64,000 nt of DNA from Casuarius casuarius. Lineage: Eukaryota > Chordata > Aves > Casuariiformes > Casuariidae. Numbering within the stretch: position 1 is the stretch's first letter; each line of letters starts with the position of its first letter. Location: assembly GCA_003342895.1 (NCBI GenBank), contig PTFA01000020.1, forward strand, positions 5,659,644 through 5,723,643, read 5' to 3'. Both the position numbers and the translations under genes were made by a program. Shown here one piece after another: positions 28,801 through 40,908 of the stretch. A model generated the notes under the pieces. That model was given only the letters and a program-made list of their open reading frames with translations. It did not search any database and was not told the origin of the DNA.

Positions 28801-31800
28801 GAGGTGGTTTTGCAGACATTTATGAAGGACTGTGAGATGAAGCTTCGTCAGGAAAAACTTCAAGATGTTTACGGGGGGGATTTTCAAAAGCACAGAAGGC
28901 ATTGCAGAACATGCACCCTGTTGACTTTTAGTAGGATTGGTATTCATAAAGCACTTTGAAAGTGCAGGACGTAATTTTTTGTTCTCCCGATCCATTTTTA
29001 AAATACAGACAAATTAGAATATAAACAAATAAACAAAATCTAATTGCTTTACCAGATAATGTCAAACATAATTCTCTGAGAGTCCCAGGTGCTGTAAAAT
29101 CATTTTGTGGCCTTTGGTAAATCATTTGGATTCTCTGCAGGAATCTTAATTTCACAAGCAAGTTGTGAGCCACAATTAATCTTTTGCAAGGGTTCTGTGG
29201 AAGTGACCAAGGATTAAAGAAGGCCTTTTACCTTCAAAAGCATTGGCATTTGTGGGGTGTTGGTACAAAGCAGGACTCACAAGTACCTGACAGGGCCTGT
29301 TCAAGCAGGGATGTCAGTTTGGCAGCATTGCTCAGACACAGGTATGTCAGGTGCCTTCGACCATCACCTTATCAGGGGAGGCTGCACGGCAAGAGGATAC
29401 TGATTGGTCATGCTTCAGCTGGTTAGAAGGGAAAGGAAGGAAATCTGTCTAATGCTGATAGGAAGCAAGAAAGGCCTCTGTGAAACCAGATATTGCCTTA
29501 GGAGGGAGAGGTTGTTTGGCAATCCCTTCCAACCCGCCTCTGAGAGGAAGATACTTCCGCACTAGCAGAAATACGGATGCACATCAGGTAAATGCTAGCA
29601 ACAAGCGCAGGGTGCTAGAAAGAGCTAGGACACTGTTACTCTTACAGTGATAACAAGCAGTGTGTAAGAAACAACATGAAATGAAAAAAACTTATGTCAG
29701 AACTGAAGTTCTGACTGGTCAACAGCTGAACTAGAATGTGACTGGCTTAAGGTTACGAGAATAAAAAGTATCTTTGAGCCTTCCCATAGGCACCAAAAAG
29801 CGTGAGCTACCTAAGCCAGATCTTTGTTGAAAAACAGAAATGGCAATTCTTTCTCTCAGGAAGAACATTCCATGTAATCCTTAGGTGTCTGGTTTATATT
29901 AAAGTAAATGAACATTCAGATACCAAAAACAATTTATAACCACTTAAAGAAAAATTAATTTTCCTCTCCATTATCCAGGCTTTCCTACAGTAGTTTCTGA
30001 GACTATAAACCTTCTGTAATTCTCTAGTAACCTTTAAATCATTCTAGGAGAATGAAGATAATCAAACATTCATGTAAAAACTACAGAAAGGAAAAGGCGT
30101 CCTCCTTTTTCTTTTTATTTGGCTAAGCTCTATATCAAGCTGTCAGTATACACCATGCAGATTTTAAAAAGATGGGGCTGGATGTGACTCATTTTTTAAA
30201 ATGTTTTGGGTCATGAATAATGAGTTTTCATTTTTGCATATGGTATATAATATGTAGTAGAGAATTTTGCATTCAATAAAGAAAAATAATTATTTTTCTG
30301 TATGTATTCATGCAATGTTTGAAATGAACTGTTTTACTCTCAAAAAGATACTGTCCTGGAAAAATGAAAGCATTGAAATCAGGGCACAAAAGTCCACGTA
30401 CATCCTGTCATGATTCAACATAAATAAGCTCTATGAGCTTAGTCTATTTGTCTAATCGCATGTTATTTATAACATTGAACATTTGTTTCCACACTGCATT
30501 GCTCAAAGCATTTTCTTTCCAACCAATTTCAGTACATACAGAGCATCAGAAAAAGACTGTACTTCTGTCTGATTAAAAGAAATCTGATACTGAAACTGGA
30601 ACTGATTGAGACTGTGCCCAACTGTTCAAAGAACCAATTATCTTATACATTAACCTAAGCTCCCCTCAGCAGCTACTGTAAGTGAAGAACATGTCAGAAC
30701 CTAGTTTAAGATGAAGACAAAATACCACCACTAGTGAATTATCACAGGCTCCATCTGCGCTGAAACTTAAAATGGAATCCAAATAAAAATGTGTTTACAC
30801 AATTTCACATTTCAGAGTACATATCTGACCCTACATCATTTTTGCATACCCTGTAGTTCTTTTTTTCATAGATCTTAAGTAAGCTTGAGGTAGAGAAAAT
30901 TTTCTTAGTGATCCAAATTTTTACTACAGAATTCAGCTATTCAAACCAAAAAAAAGGTTACAATCCCTTTTGTTGTTATGTATTTGAATTAATGCATGCA
31001 ACTCTGCACAAAGTGTCAAAATAAGAACCGGCTGGCTTATTTTGGAAGTCTTTCACAGCTTCCAAATCAAAATAATCTGAACTAGATGTATTATTTTCTT
31101 GCTAAGAATTCTTTTGGGGGTTCCAATATTGGAGCTGAATTCAAAAAGAAAAGGATCTAATAGGTAAGGAAACAGCAGCTGTGCAAACTCTTCCTAAAAA
31201 TCACATAACTGCATTGACATTTCTGGCAGAAGATAGAAACTAATTGCATATTCTGATTACCAGTGTGACTACACTATGTCTTAGGGCTAAATTCCTCCTT
31301 GTGATCTGCTCACTTAAGTGTGAAATCTTCAAGGATGTCTGTACAAGACCAACATAATGCACTTGTTATGTGTCCCTGATTTGGGAGAATCTATGCTAGT
31401 GGGTCTGCATCTATTTCATTAAACACGCTTGTATGTTTGCATAAAATACTCCTTATTTTCTTTCCTTCATTATAGTTCAGAGCTGCTACCTTCCTCATTC
31501 CACAGTACTTCATTAGTTGAAGTTATTTGGTGTACACACTGTGTATGATATGAAGAAAGTGACTTCAGTAGTGACTTCACAATCTATTAAGCAGCAAAAA
31601 TATCCACGAGAGAGGGAATGCTAAATGATGGAAAGGCAAGGTTTGCCTGGAGCCTGCACCACCTCTATCACAAAATTAACCAAGGTTGAGACACAAATGG
31701 GTAGAATACCAAGTGTCTTCCATTCCTCTGTCTACAAAACCACTTGTTTGTCAACTGCAAGTGGGCTTCCTGTCACTTCATGATTTTCTTACTTTGAAAG

Positions 31801-34800
31801 ACAATCTGACCTGATCAAATAGACTTTTTCTGGGTAGTAAAAGATGTACCTACCTGACAGCAGAGCATACTGCAGAGATACTTAAGCTGGTGGCAACCAA
31901 ACTCCAGAGTCAAAAGAAGCAATAGAACAGCTGTGCCTGTATCATTAATAATATAGCATCATTTATTATTTGATGCAGGGTGGACACAAACCTGCTCACA
32001 CTGGACAATTTCCACCATGGGTATCTCCACCATGCAACACAGATTAGATGCAGTTAGAATGATGACAGTGGATGAAAGAGACCTCTGTCAGACATTTTTC
32101 ACACAGTCTGTTTACTGAATAATTGAGAGTATCATAACTAAGAAAATACCGAGTCAGGACTCACCAGCACTGACACTCTCTAAAAAATGAAGGATGAATA
32201 AATTAAACAGTGTCACGCTTCATAACTTAAGCAACTAGGTGCCAGGAAAGAGTCAAGAGTCAGAAGGTAGCTCTGTGTCTGATAATAACTAGTTTAGAAC
32301 CACTTGACATTTTAAATGTTTCCAGTTAGCACAGAGGAGGCTAATGGTGAAACTGTACGACAGACATCTGACGTTTGCCTTAAGATCCAAGGAATGTACT
32401 TTTAAACAGCAAATAAAAAAAGACACTAAGAAAAGTGTATGACTGATTTATAAGTGAAGAACCTATCTTGGATTTTTGATGGTTTAACTGGAAAAAAAAA
32501 TCCTGATTATGATGTGGGATAAATCTTTCAGACCCTAGGGAAACCTATGATTAATCTTTGGCAAAATAATTAGAACAAAGGAAGTCATACAGTCCATGAA
32601 ATGTAAGGTGAATGAGCAGTAGTAATGACAGTGGTACAGATGTAAGAGAAAGTTCAGACTATACAGTACACAAAGAATACCTCAGATAAGAAAAGCACCT
32701 AGGCCTCAGTTAGAGATAACAAAAATGGTGCATGGACTTTACATACGTTGTAGCAAACACTAGGCAAAACAAGATACAAACCACAATACAAGGTACAGTG
32801 GATTACTTCACTTAGCAGGAGTTTGCAAGTGTCAGCAGAGCAGAAAAGGCCCAGGCAATGATGATCACAGTATCTCAGAGGAATTTTTCATTCTTCATAT
32901 CTGCTGCTAAAGGCTGCCTGAAAGATGTGAGTGAACCAGCACTTCCATGGCTTATCAGCATTATCTAAGCAGCTTAAAAGAATATGCCTATTTCTACAAC
33001 TGCTGATCAGCAGGAGTAAGAGGGAAGAGTTTTGATGGTGTGATCACATTCTGGATACTCTCTTTGTGAGCCAGCACTAATGCTAATGTATCTCCATCTG
33101 TCTGAATTCTTCATGCAGCAGAATACTTATGTGTGCATCCAACTTTAAGCATTACGGTAGTCCCATTGAAAGCAATGAGACTTCTGATGCACCACATAGC
33201 AGGCATATACTAAAATATTTTGCTTTGTCAGCTCAGGGAAAAGAATTTTGTGCAGGCCAGAATGCTGGGCTAGTAGAGAGCATAAATGTGAGAAAAGAAG
33301 TAGAAAATGTACACGAGGGTGCTAAATCCTCACAGGATTTATATATCTTCTAATACTGGCAAATCCCCAGGATCTAGTAAGGTGAGGGACCTTTTCCAAT
33401 GTACACTTCAATTAACCCGTGGTCATATCTCTCAGGGATAAACTTTTTGCTCTGCAAGACTCGACTTTTTACTTTTTTCTGGACTCCCTACACATTCTTG
33501 GATTTGTTCTTAATGGGAATGTGTATTTGGTCCTCAGTTATTCCTTTAAATGTCATCCATAAAATACACATCCAGAAAATCTGATAGCATGAACATCTTT
33601 GATATTTGATAAGTGCCTACTCTTGGACAAATTGCATCCCTTTATGTATATCCTTTACAATACACATGGATAATATATGAAGAAGGAGACAGCAGAAACC
33701 TGTAAGATTGAAAGGTGATTTCCACTCCACATATGAAGAAACTGCAGTAAAAATGGGAGATTTATGGTACAATTTACTCCTTTATTAAGCAGCAGACACT
33801 GTAAGTGTCAGCCAATGGCTGCAGGAATTTCAGTACTGGCTCTGCCTACTGTCTCATTAGAAACTGGTACAAGAACTGGCACTCTTTAGTTTAAGCTAAA
33901 CATGCTACTTTAAGTATGCCATCATACTTTCACAGACTAGAATATAAATATATTTGGATGCATGTGCAACTAATGAATGTTTCACTAAAACTTCAGAAAT
34001 ACCACATAATAACAAGCCTTGTAAGTCAATTGTGCACAATGTGCAGTGAAGCACAATGCTTAACATTTTCTTCATCTAGTGAATCCTTTCGCTCTAGAGA
34101 AAGGTGTGACATTTGACACATTCATGACACATTTGGCAAATTCAATGGAGTATGCATTGCTCTCTGCAATAGCCTTATGGCTAACTCTTCCACAGTCCAC
34201 ATTCTGTCTAATTTCTGAGTCACAGATGACCTTGCAGCCAATCTATTTTTATTATTTTCTGACAGATATCTGGGCTGATGTATAACTCTATTTCTATAAA
34301 CAGGCTATTTCCTCAGCAGGTATCTGAATTTTATCAAATGTATCATTTATCAAATGAAGTTCTTCATATAGGCATTGCTTTTCTTGTTTTAAGAGCAGTC
34401 TGTGCTTGAAAGAGACGATCACCATTACAGTTTTTTTTCCTGAAAACAGTACGTACCATGGCATATGAATTTGTACATAATGTCACATTTTCATATGAAC
34501 ACACTCAAGTTGCATCTGTATTGCAAATATATGCATGCAAAGCAGGCATTTACACAAGCAAAATAGATAAAGGCCTGTACATATTCCAGTTTTTTTGGCG
34601 TAACTTAGTTTGATTCTCCATATTTAAACATCTAGCCTTACACATCCCAAATATAATGCAGTTTATGCTGACTTTAAAATCTAGGACATTTGCTGTGAAC
34701 GTTTTGTGCAGCACAGGAGGAGAAAGAGGTACGGAGCCCCAAGAAGTTCACCTACACTGTCAGGGTTCTGAAAAGTGATGCACATCTTATTGGTGAAACG

Positions 34801-36918
34801 AGCTATAGGCAGGTACATTGCCTCTGGGTCGTTGCTGTGAATGTCTGGGTACATTAAGCCCTTCTGACCCCTGTGGGACTTCACTGAAGTAATTCTAAAT
34901 TTCACAAAGACGTAAGTAAAGAACAATCAGGGAGGGTCTAACACACAGCTAAGTTCCCAATTGTCCAAATATCAATCCGATCACTATTGTTTCACTATGG
35001 CTAGCATATTCACCTTCTTTAGAGTGTTCAATGAGACAAACATCAGTAAGAATAGTATATATAGTAGCAAGCAACTTTATTCATGGAGATATGAGAGAAA
35101 GAGATTGTCCAAAGATTTGCCAGTTACTTTGTTGAAGAAAAGGACTGAAATAGAAAATATATTCATTACAGTGGACCAACTGATACCTTTACTGAGACAG
35201 AGTACTTGGTAAATAAGGCATTTTTATCTAGCAAAGAAGCCTGAGTCTGAATACAGTATTTCAGCCCAACTAAACCTGAACCATACTGAACCACAGAGAT
35301 GCTTCTTGCTCTTGGAAACTTCCAGTGGGAGATACAGTCTATCAGTTTGTCTCATACAGCTATACGTGCCTTTTAAGACGTCAGCCTTCTGGTTCTGCAA
35401 TCCATGTTGTATGCCCTTTAAGCCCAACAGAGGTCTGATTCTCCTTAAGCTTTTCAGTGTCTCAGCCTATTCTCCAGGCAGCTACTTGCCAGATTAGAGC
35501 TGAAGTGGGAGAACTGCCTGGGTCTCCCACCTTTGCTGGACTGCAGCTTCTCATTGCAATTTTTAACAGTCAGTTGCTTGGCTGAAACTAGGCATGTAAC
35601 TGGTTTGCAAGGCTTCCAAACCCCAACCTCAACCTCTTCAAGTGTCTTACTGTTATGACAGAGCAAATCTAACACAGAATTAGTAATAAAGTCACGTTCA
35701 GTCTGATATTGCTCCTTGACATGGTGAAAATATATTATACATATGCAAAACTGAATCATGACAGATTGTATCCACAGGAGATAAAAGAGCTCTTGACAAA
35801 TCAAAGTTCTTCTCCTCAAAAATAAGTAATAATTGCATCAGGAAAACAGGTTTTACCATTAGTAAACCATCGGGGCCACATGCTGTGCTGTGTTGATTAC
35901 TGGATAAATAAACCTATCCCTTGTTTATTAGATGAATAAACCTTTGGAACATGTGACTGTGCAGCTAGAACACGATGACTCAACATTTAGACATTTTTAA
36001 TCAACACTCTGAAAATTAAAATACTTAATTAATACTTGGTAACCATTAGCTAATTGAATCTTACAGTGCCCTCAAGTAAGCACTACTAAGCACTACTATT
36101 TACACTTCACAGATACCAACCCTGCATTTAAGTAAGCTGCCCGCAGCAGCTGATGGAGTTGATATCAGAGCCATGATCTGTGCTCAGTTCCTGACTCATG
36201 GTGCAGTTTCATGTCACAGTTTAACTGATCTAACAGCTCCCTGAAAAGGGAGGCCTATTCCCCTTCTCACCCATGCTCCTGCTACCTGCCTTGCCCTAGA
36301 TTTAACAGTCACGCAGCTACACAGCCAAGCCGCATCATGCTCAGTGTCAAATGCCTTGAACCTAGTGCACACATATGAGGATCCTACATCTGAGAGAGAC
36401 AGAATTTACTGTACATGCAATGTGGGTATCTGTGTACATGCAGTGTGGCTACCTCTGCACCTGAGCAGAAAGTCCAATATGTTAGACTTGTTCATGTAGT
36501 TGGAAAAAGGAATGGGCAGATGCTGTGCCTAGAGCCTCACCAGCCCCGGAGATGGCCCTGCAGGATGGCCCCTTGCTCAGAACACGTGCTGCCTCAAAAG
36601 CAGTCACCTCTTACACATGGTGTAAAATGTCTGTAAACTGATAGGATTTCTTTAATCCAGCGTTCTTAGTAAAAAGTCTCCTGTCTGCTTTGCTTTCTTT
36701 AAGATTTTTGAGTCATGGAGGAGATACTACCAGGGCTAACCTTCAGCTGCTATTTGTGCTGTTTCACAGTGAGAGTGGTTAGTGTCCAGATTTGTTAACA
36801 ATCTTTGTTTTTGATGAAACATGGTAGTTTTTTCTTGCTCTTTCAGGGGAAATATTTTAAAACATATTTTATTCACTTAAGTATTGAATTATTTTTCATT
36901 TTGACACAACTTAATGAG

Positions 36919-36944
36919 ATATATATATACATATATATATATAT
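36919..36944. repeat. (TA)n microsatellite
   Basis: TA dinucleotide run broken once by a C. Confidence 0.9.
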
Positions 36945-38237
36945 GAGTTAAATTTCACCGAAAACAGAGGAACAGTCTGCATTCCAAAATTTAGCTCCTA
37001 ACTAAATATTGATAATTGCATGTCTACTAGTAAGGTTGTAATCAGGGTCATCCCCTCAGCTCAGGTTATTCTTATCTCTGAGGTCATAATTACAGTCAGT
37101 GACTCAGCCAGTCATCCTAATTCTTAACCATTTTGTTTTCCATGTTAGTTCTATTGCTTGAGATAAGTTTATTAAATATGTATATTTGGTCATCTGGATG
37201 CAAACAAGAATACCATCTCCATGATCTTGTGTTAGAGGTAACACGCTTTATTCTCCCTCCAACTATACTACTCCAACTATCAATTTCAGTTTTTCTGTGG
37301 CTGTAGATTTTCAGACCTTTCTATGGCTTTCTTTGGAGAAATTGCTTAAACTACAGAGCAATCGCTGTGACTGTGCTGCCAAGTATAACTCTACTGGACT
37401 ATTGGGAAAGCTGCAGCTCATGTTTTCTGCATATTCCATATTTTCACATGTCTGCGACCCATCCATATGTCTCCAACATTTCAGAAGACTGTTCTACTCT
37501 AACTTCACATCTGTTTCTGCTATTCATGGCAACTGCCTATCTCATTCTCTTTCTGTCTTCCCTATTCCATCTTGTCTACCACCCATGTGCTTGTCATACT
37601 GCCTGCCTTTCTCTATTCCTCCTCCTTTTTTCCCTGTCTCATATGCCCTGACATATCTGAACACCTTTGGGGCTTCTGACACCTCCATTCTCCCCCCATT
37701 CTTCATATGGTCATCTCCCCTCATAAGGTTTCACCTTACCTCTGGCCATACATATATCTCTAGCATCTTAATTTCAGGCCTTCCCCTCTTACCTTCAGAG
37801 TTCGGGTTGGACTCCTGATTGGACTCCTTTCCCATCCTGGCCTCAGAAGATACCATGAATAGTTCTGAAAGAAAAAAAAAAGGAGTGATTGTACTGGTGA
37901 ACTTAAGAAAAATAAAAAATTCCTGCTAGAGATCATGAAAGACAAAGCATTATGCTCCCATAGGTATAGCAGCTATGTAATCCAGCACCTTCTTCAAGGA
38001 TAATTTTTATTGCTATTAACTACAAAGTCCTTTTAAAAAAAAGGTTAATTTAGATACCATTCCAGTAGAGTAGACTTTACAATGATAATTTAGATAATTA
38101 AGATATTGGTGGCAATAGTCTCTGAACTTTGCTAACACCTCAGAAAAAGCCCTTGCTCAACACAATTTATACTGGAATGACATGACTCTGCAAACGTTCA
38201 TATTTTTTTCATTCATAGCAATTTCTAGAACTTGCTT

Positions 38238-38323
38238 TTACATATGTGAGGAGCAAACAAAAAATTGGAGCGAAATGGAGTTACATATGTGAGGAGCAAA
38301 CAAAAAACTGGAGTGAAATTAAG
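38238..38323 (+). repeat. 43-bp tandem duplication
   Basis: Two head-to-tail copies with period 43, first at 38238-38280 and second from 38281. Both contain ACATATGTGAGGAGCAAACA and differ at only a few sites (ATTGGAGCG versus ACTGGAGTG) before similarity fades near the end of copy two. Confidence 0.9.
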
Positions 38324-40209
38324 GTAGTCTGAGCACTTTCGTTGAGCATTTGAAATCTTTTATAAATGGCAGACTCAATTTTTAAGTTAACTCTGAACTT
38401 CAGAGTTTCATCTTTTGGTTTTTGACAGCTGTAGTATGTTACAGCTGTCACTCTAAGGTGTGCAGGTATTTTTTGTAACCCTTATGTTAACAATATCTCT
38501 TGCCAACCTAAACTCCAGTTTAGATTCTGCACCTGTTACACAGCAAATATTACCAGGGATTAATTGCACTCATTTTTCCTACTCTCCTGATGCTGAATTA
38601 CAGGTATTACTCAGCCACATAGCAGGAAGTTGTTTGCACTGAGTAACAGAGAGCCAAAGAGAAACGTTTGCTAGCACACCCACCACATGGGACTAGTGAG
38701 CTGTACAAAAGGATTTTCTTCTAATAGGGAAGTAGAGTTTGGTTTCTGGTATGCTTACTGTTGATGATGGTTTCCATCTGAGGTTTTGTGACTTTTGTTG
38801 TTATCTAGTTCTCAAGAGACAATATTCAGTCCTTTCAGACTGTAGAACACTTTCTCTTGCTGCTAGAAATTTATCCTGGTATGAAAATCCAAGGTGTACT
38901 AACAAAATTTAAATGCTGACAACTGGATCAAAATGAGTGATGAGCAGGCTGAAATTGGAATGGGAACACTTTCACAGTATGCATAAATTATGCTGATGGA
39001 ATAAAAGAACAGTCTGTTGCTAATTTTAACCCATATAAAACAGAAAAGACATTTCTAAGGAAGTGGTCTTAATTGAAGTAGGAAAATGAAATGCTTAAGA
39101 GGGAACGAGTGATAAACAGACAACTTTTTGACAGCACTTTTAAATGAAGCCTGAGCTCAACAGGGACTTGCAGAAGTTGCAAAGGCTTAATGAAAGTTAA
39201 ATGAAAGTTCAACAGAGAACAGTTCTGGTTCTGTAGAAACAGCAGGGTTGGGCTGAGAAATCAGATTTTAAGGTTGTTCGGCTGGTCATCATATTATTAT
39301 AAAGCTTATGGAAAAGTCACAATGTTTTAAACGTCATGTTTTGAGAAGGCGATCCGATGGCAGCACACAGGAAAGCAGTCGGCGTGCTCCTTCTGCAGGC
39401 GTCCGGGAACACAGCAGTCCCGCGGGAACTCAGGGCAGGGACGCACTACCCTTCGGGAATATTTCATCACACAGAGATAGATGCGTGAAAAACACGCGTA
39501 GTTACAAACCTGTGTAATTAGAGGGCAGCTGAGATCTTAAAGACGCGGGAGAGCAAGTAAAAGTTGCAAGGGCGAATTCAAAATGGCATACCCCGGCTTT
39601 CGCTTGGGCGGCTCGTGAGGGGCTGTGAGGCCGAGACCCACGCGCCTATGTAGGGAAACCGAAACGCGGCGCGCACCACAGGCACCAGCCGAGGCCGCCG
39701 ACGGCCGCGCGGCTCCGCCACAGCGCGCCGCGATCGAACCCCCCGCCCCAGCACCACACGAGCGGCACCACCGCCTCGGCCCGCCCTAACGGCCCTAACC
39801 ACCGCCCCAACGGCCGCCCCTCACAAAACCGGGCCCCGCCCCCTCCCCCTCACTCCCTATTGGCCCGCGCGGCGGCGGTTACGCAGCGGCGGCGGCGGCA
39901 GGCTGGCGCATGCGCGGCGGTCCCCCCCCACCCCCCGGGCGGCCGGGTGACGGGTCGGCCCGGCCGGCGTCGCGGCCCGACTTCCTGTTTGCGACGCTCC
40001 GCTTCCGGGTCGGCGCTCCATGGTTGCCGTGGGGGCCGCGGCGCTGCCCTAGCCGCGGCGCAGCAGCGGGGAGCGCCGGGCCGGGGCCGGCCGCCGTCGC
40101 GGCGGCATAGAGCGCCGGGGCGGGGGGAGACGCGCGGGGAGGCGGCGGCGGCTGCGGCGGCCCCCGCCGCGGCCCGGGCCGCCCCCCCCCGGCCGGCGCC
40201 GCCCGGCCG

Positions 40210-40251
40210 ATGCGGCGGGCGCCATGGACAAGATCCTGGAGGGGCTGGTGA
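40210..40251 (+). other. Upstream ORF overlapping the USP38 start codon
   Basis: An ATG 14 bases before the USP38 ATG, in a different frame, opens 13 codons and stops at TGA 40249-40251, inside USP38 exon 1. Its context is weak (C at -3, C at +4), so most ribosomes should scan past to the strong main start. Two more upstream ATGs exist: 40020-40052 (10 codons, same frame as USP38 but closed by TAG) and 39910-40110 (66 codons). The last sits inside the NRF1 motif and may lie upstream of the transcript start. Confidence 0.5.
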
Positions 40252-40908
40252 GCTCGTCGCACCCGCTGCCGCTGAAGCGGGTGATCGTGCGGCGGGTGGT
40301 GGAGTCGGCGGAGACGCCGCTGAGCCAGGCGCAGTGCCGCGCCATGTTCGCGCTGAGCACGCGGCTGGTGCTGCAGGGCCCCGACCCCTTCCAGCGGCAG
40401 GTGGGGCGGCAGGTGCTGGAGGCCTACGGCCGCTACCACCGCGCCGAGTTCGAGGCCTTCTTCAACCGCGGGCTCGTCCTGGGCCTCCTGCAGCGCGGCT
40501 ACGGCCAGCTCAGCGGCCGCGACCCCGCCATCCTCGACTACATCCAGGCCGGGCTGCGCCTCATCATGAGCTGCCCCTCGGTGCTGGAGCTCTTCGAGGT
40601 GCTGCAGGTGGAGGCGCTGCGGCTGGTGTGCGAGCGGCCGGCGCCGCCGCTCTGCGCCCGCCTCTGCCAGCTGCTGGGCGACTTCCCGCAGTGCCTGCCC
40701 CGCGGCAGGAAGCTCTCGCTCGCCTTCTGCCAGCAGCTGGTGCGCAGCATGGCCCACTTCCAGAGCCAGGGCAGCCGCGAGGCCGAGCTGCGCCTCTACG
40801 TCTCGCAGGTGACGCAGGTGAGCGGACTGCTGCGCAGCGTCTGGAAGGCCGAGCCCGACACGCTGCTGCCCTCCCTGCAGGAGCTCTTCGCCGTCATCTC
40901 CGCCGCCG
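40224..40908 (+). CDS. USP38: USP38 coding exon 1
   Basis: 685 nt encoding residues 1-228 plus the first base of codon 229 (G, completed by AT in exon 2 to give Asp). Donor is G|GTGAGC. The exon lies inside the CpG island and is extremely GC-rich, unlike all later exons. It encodes the start of the N-terminal helical region, including segments near-identical to human such as HPLPLKRVIVR, DPFQRQVG and LIMSCPSVL. Relative to human it has one extra residue (GRKLS versus GKLS), which explains why the catalytic cysteine is 455 here rather than 454. Confidence 0.97.

Larger units (their letters stand above)
21637..39300. other. Intergenic region, right part, up to USP38
   Basis: AT-rich sequence with no supported coding exon. 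Includes a GCTAAT triplet of hexamers at 22689-22704, the G-rich patch at 24525-24890, a hairpin at 25806-25846, an unresolved base at 26533, a TA microsatellite at 36919-36944, a C/T-rich tract at about 37530-37720 and a 43-bp tandem duplication at 38238-38323. The longest open frames (165 codons at 28498-28995 minus; 173 codons at 37297-37818 plus) match no protein I recognise. Confidence 0.65.

Noticed and set aside
29505..29540. CCCTTCCAACCC phrase typical of plus-strand CR1 3' ends
   Set aside because: No adjoining CR1 sequence upstream; likely coincidence.
35454..35819. 121-codon minus-strand frame
   Set aside because: No recognisable domain or retroelement motif; likely chance.
1..39300. 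Coding exons of INPP4B expected upstream by synteny
   Set aside because: None of the INPP4B protein segments I know appear in any frame; any untranslated first exon could not be recognised.
39879..40757. 292-codon minus-strand open frame antisense to exon 1
   Set aside because: Same GC-rich shadow effect; low-complexity Ala/Gln/Leu/Arg-rich product with no domain.
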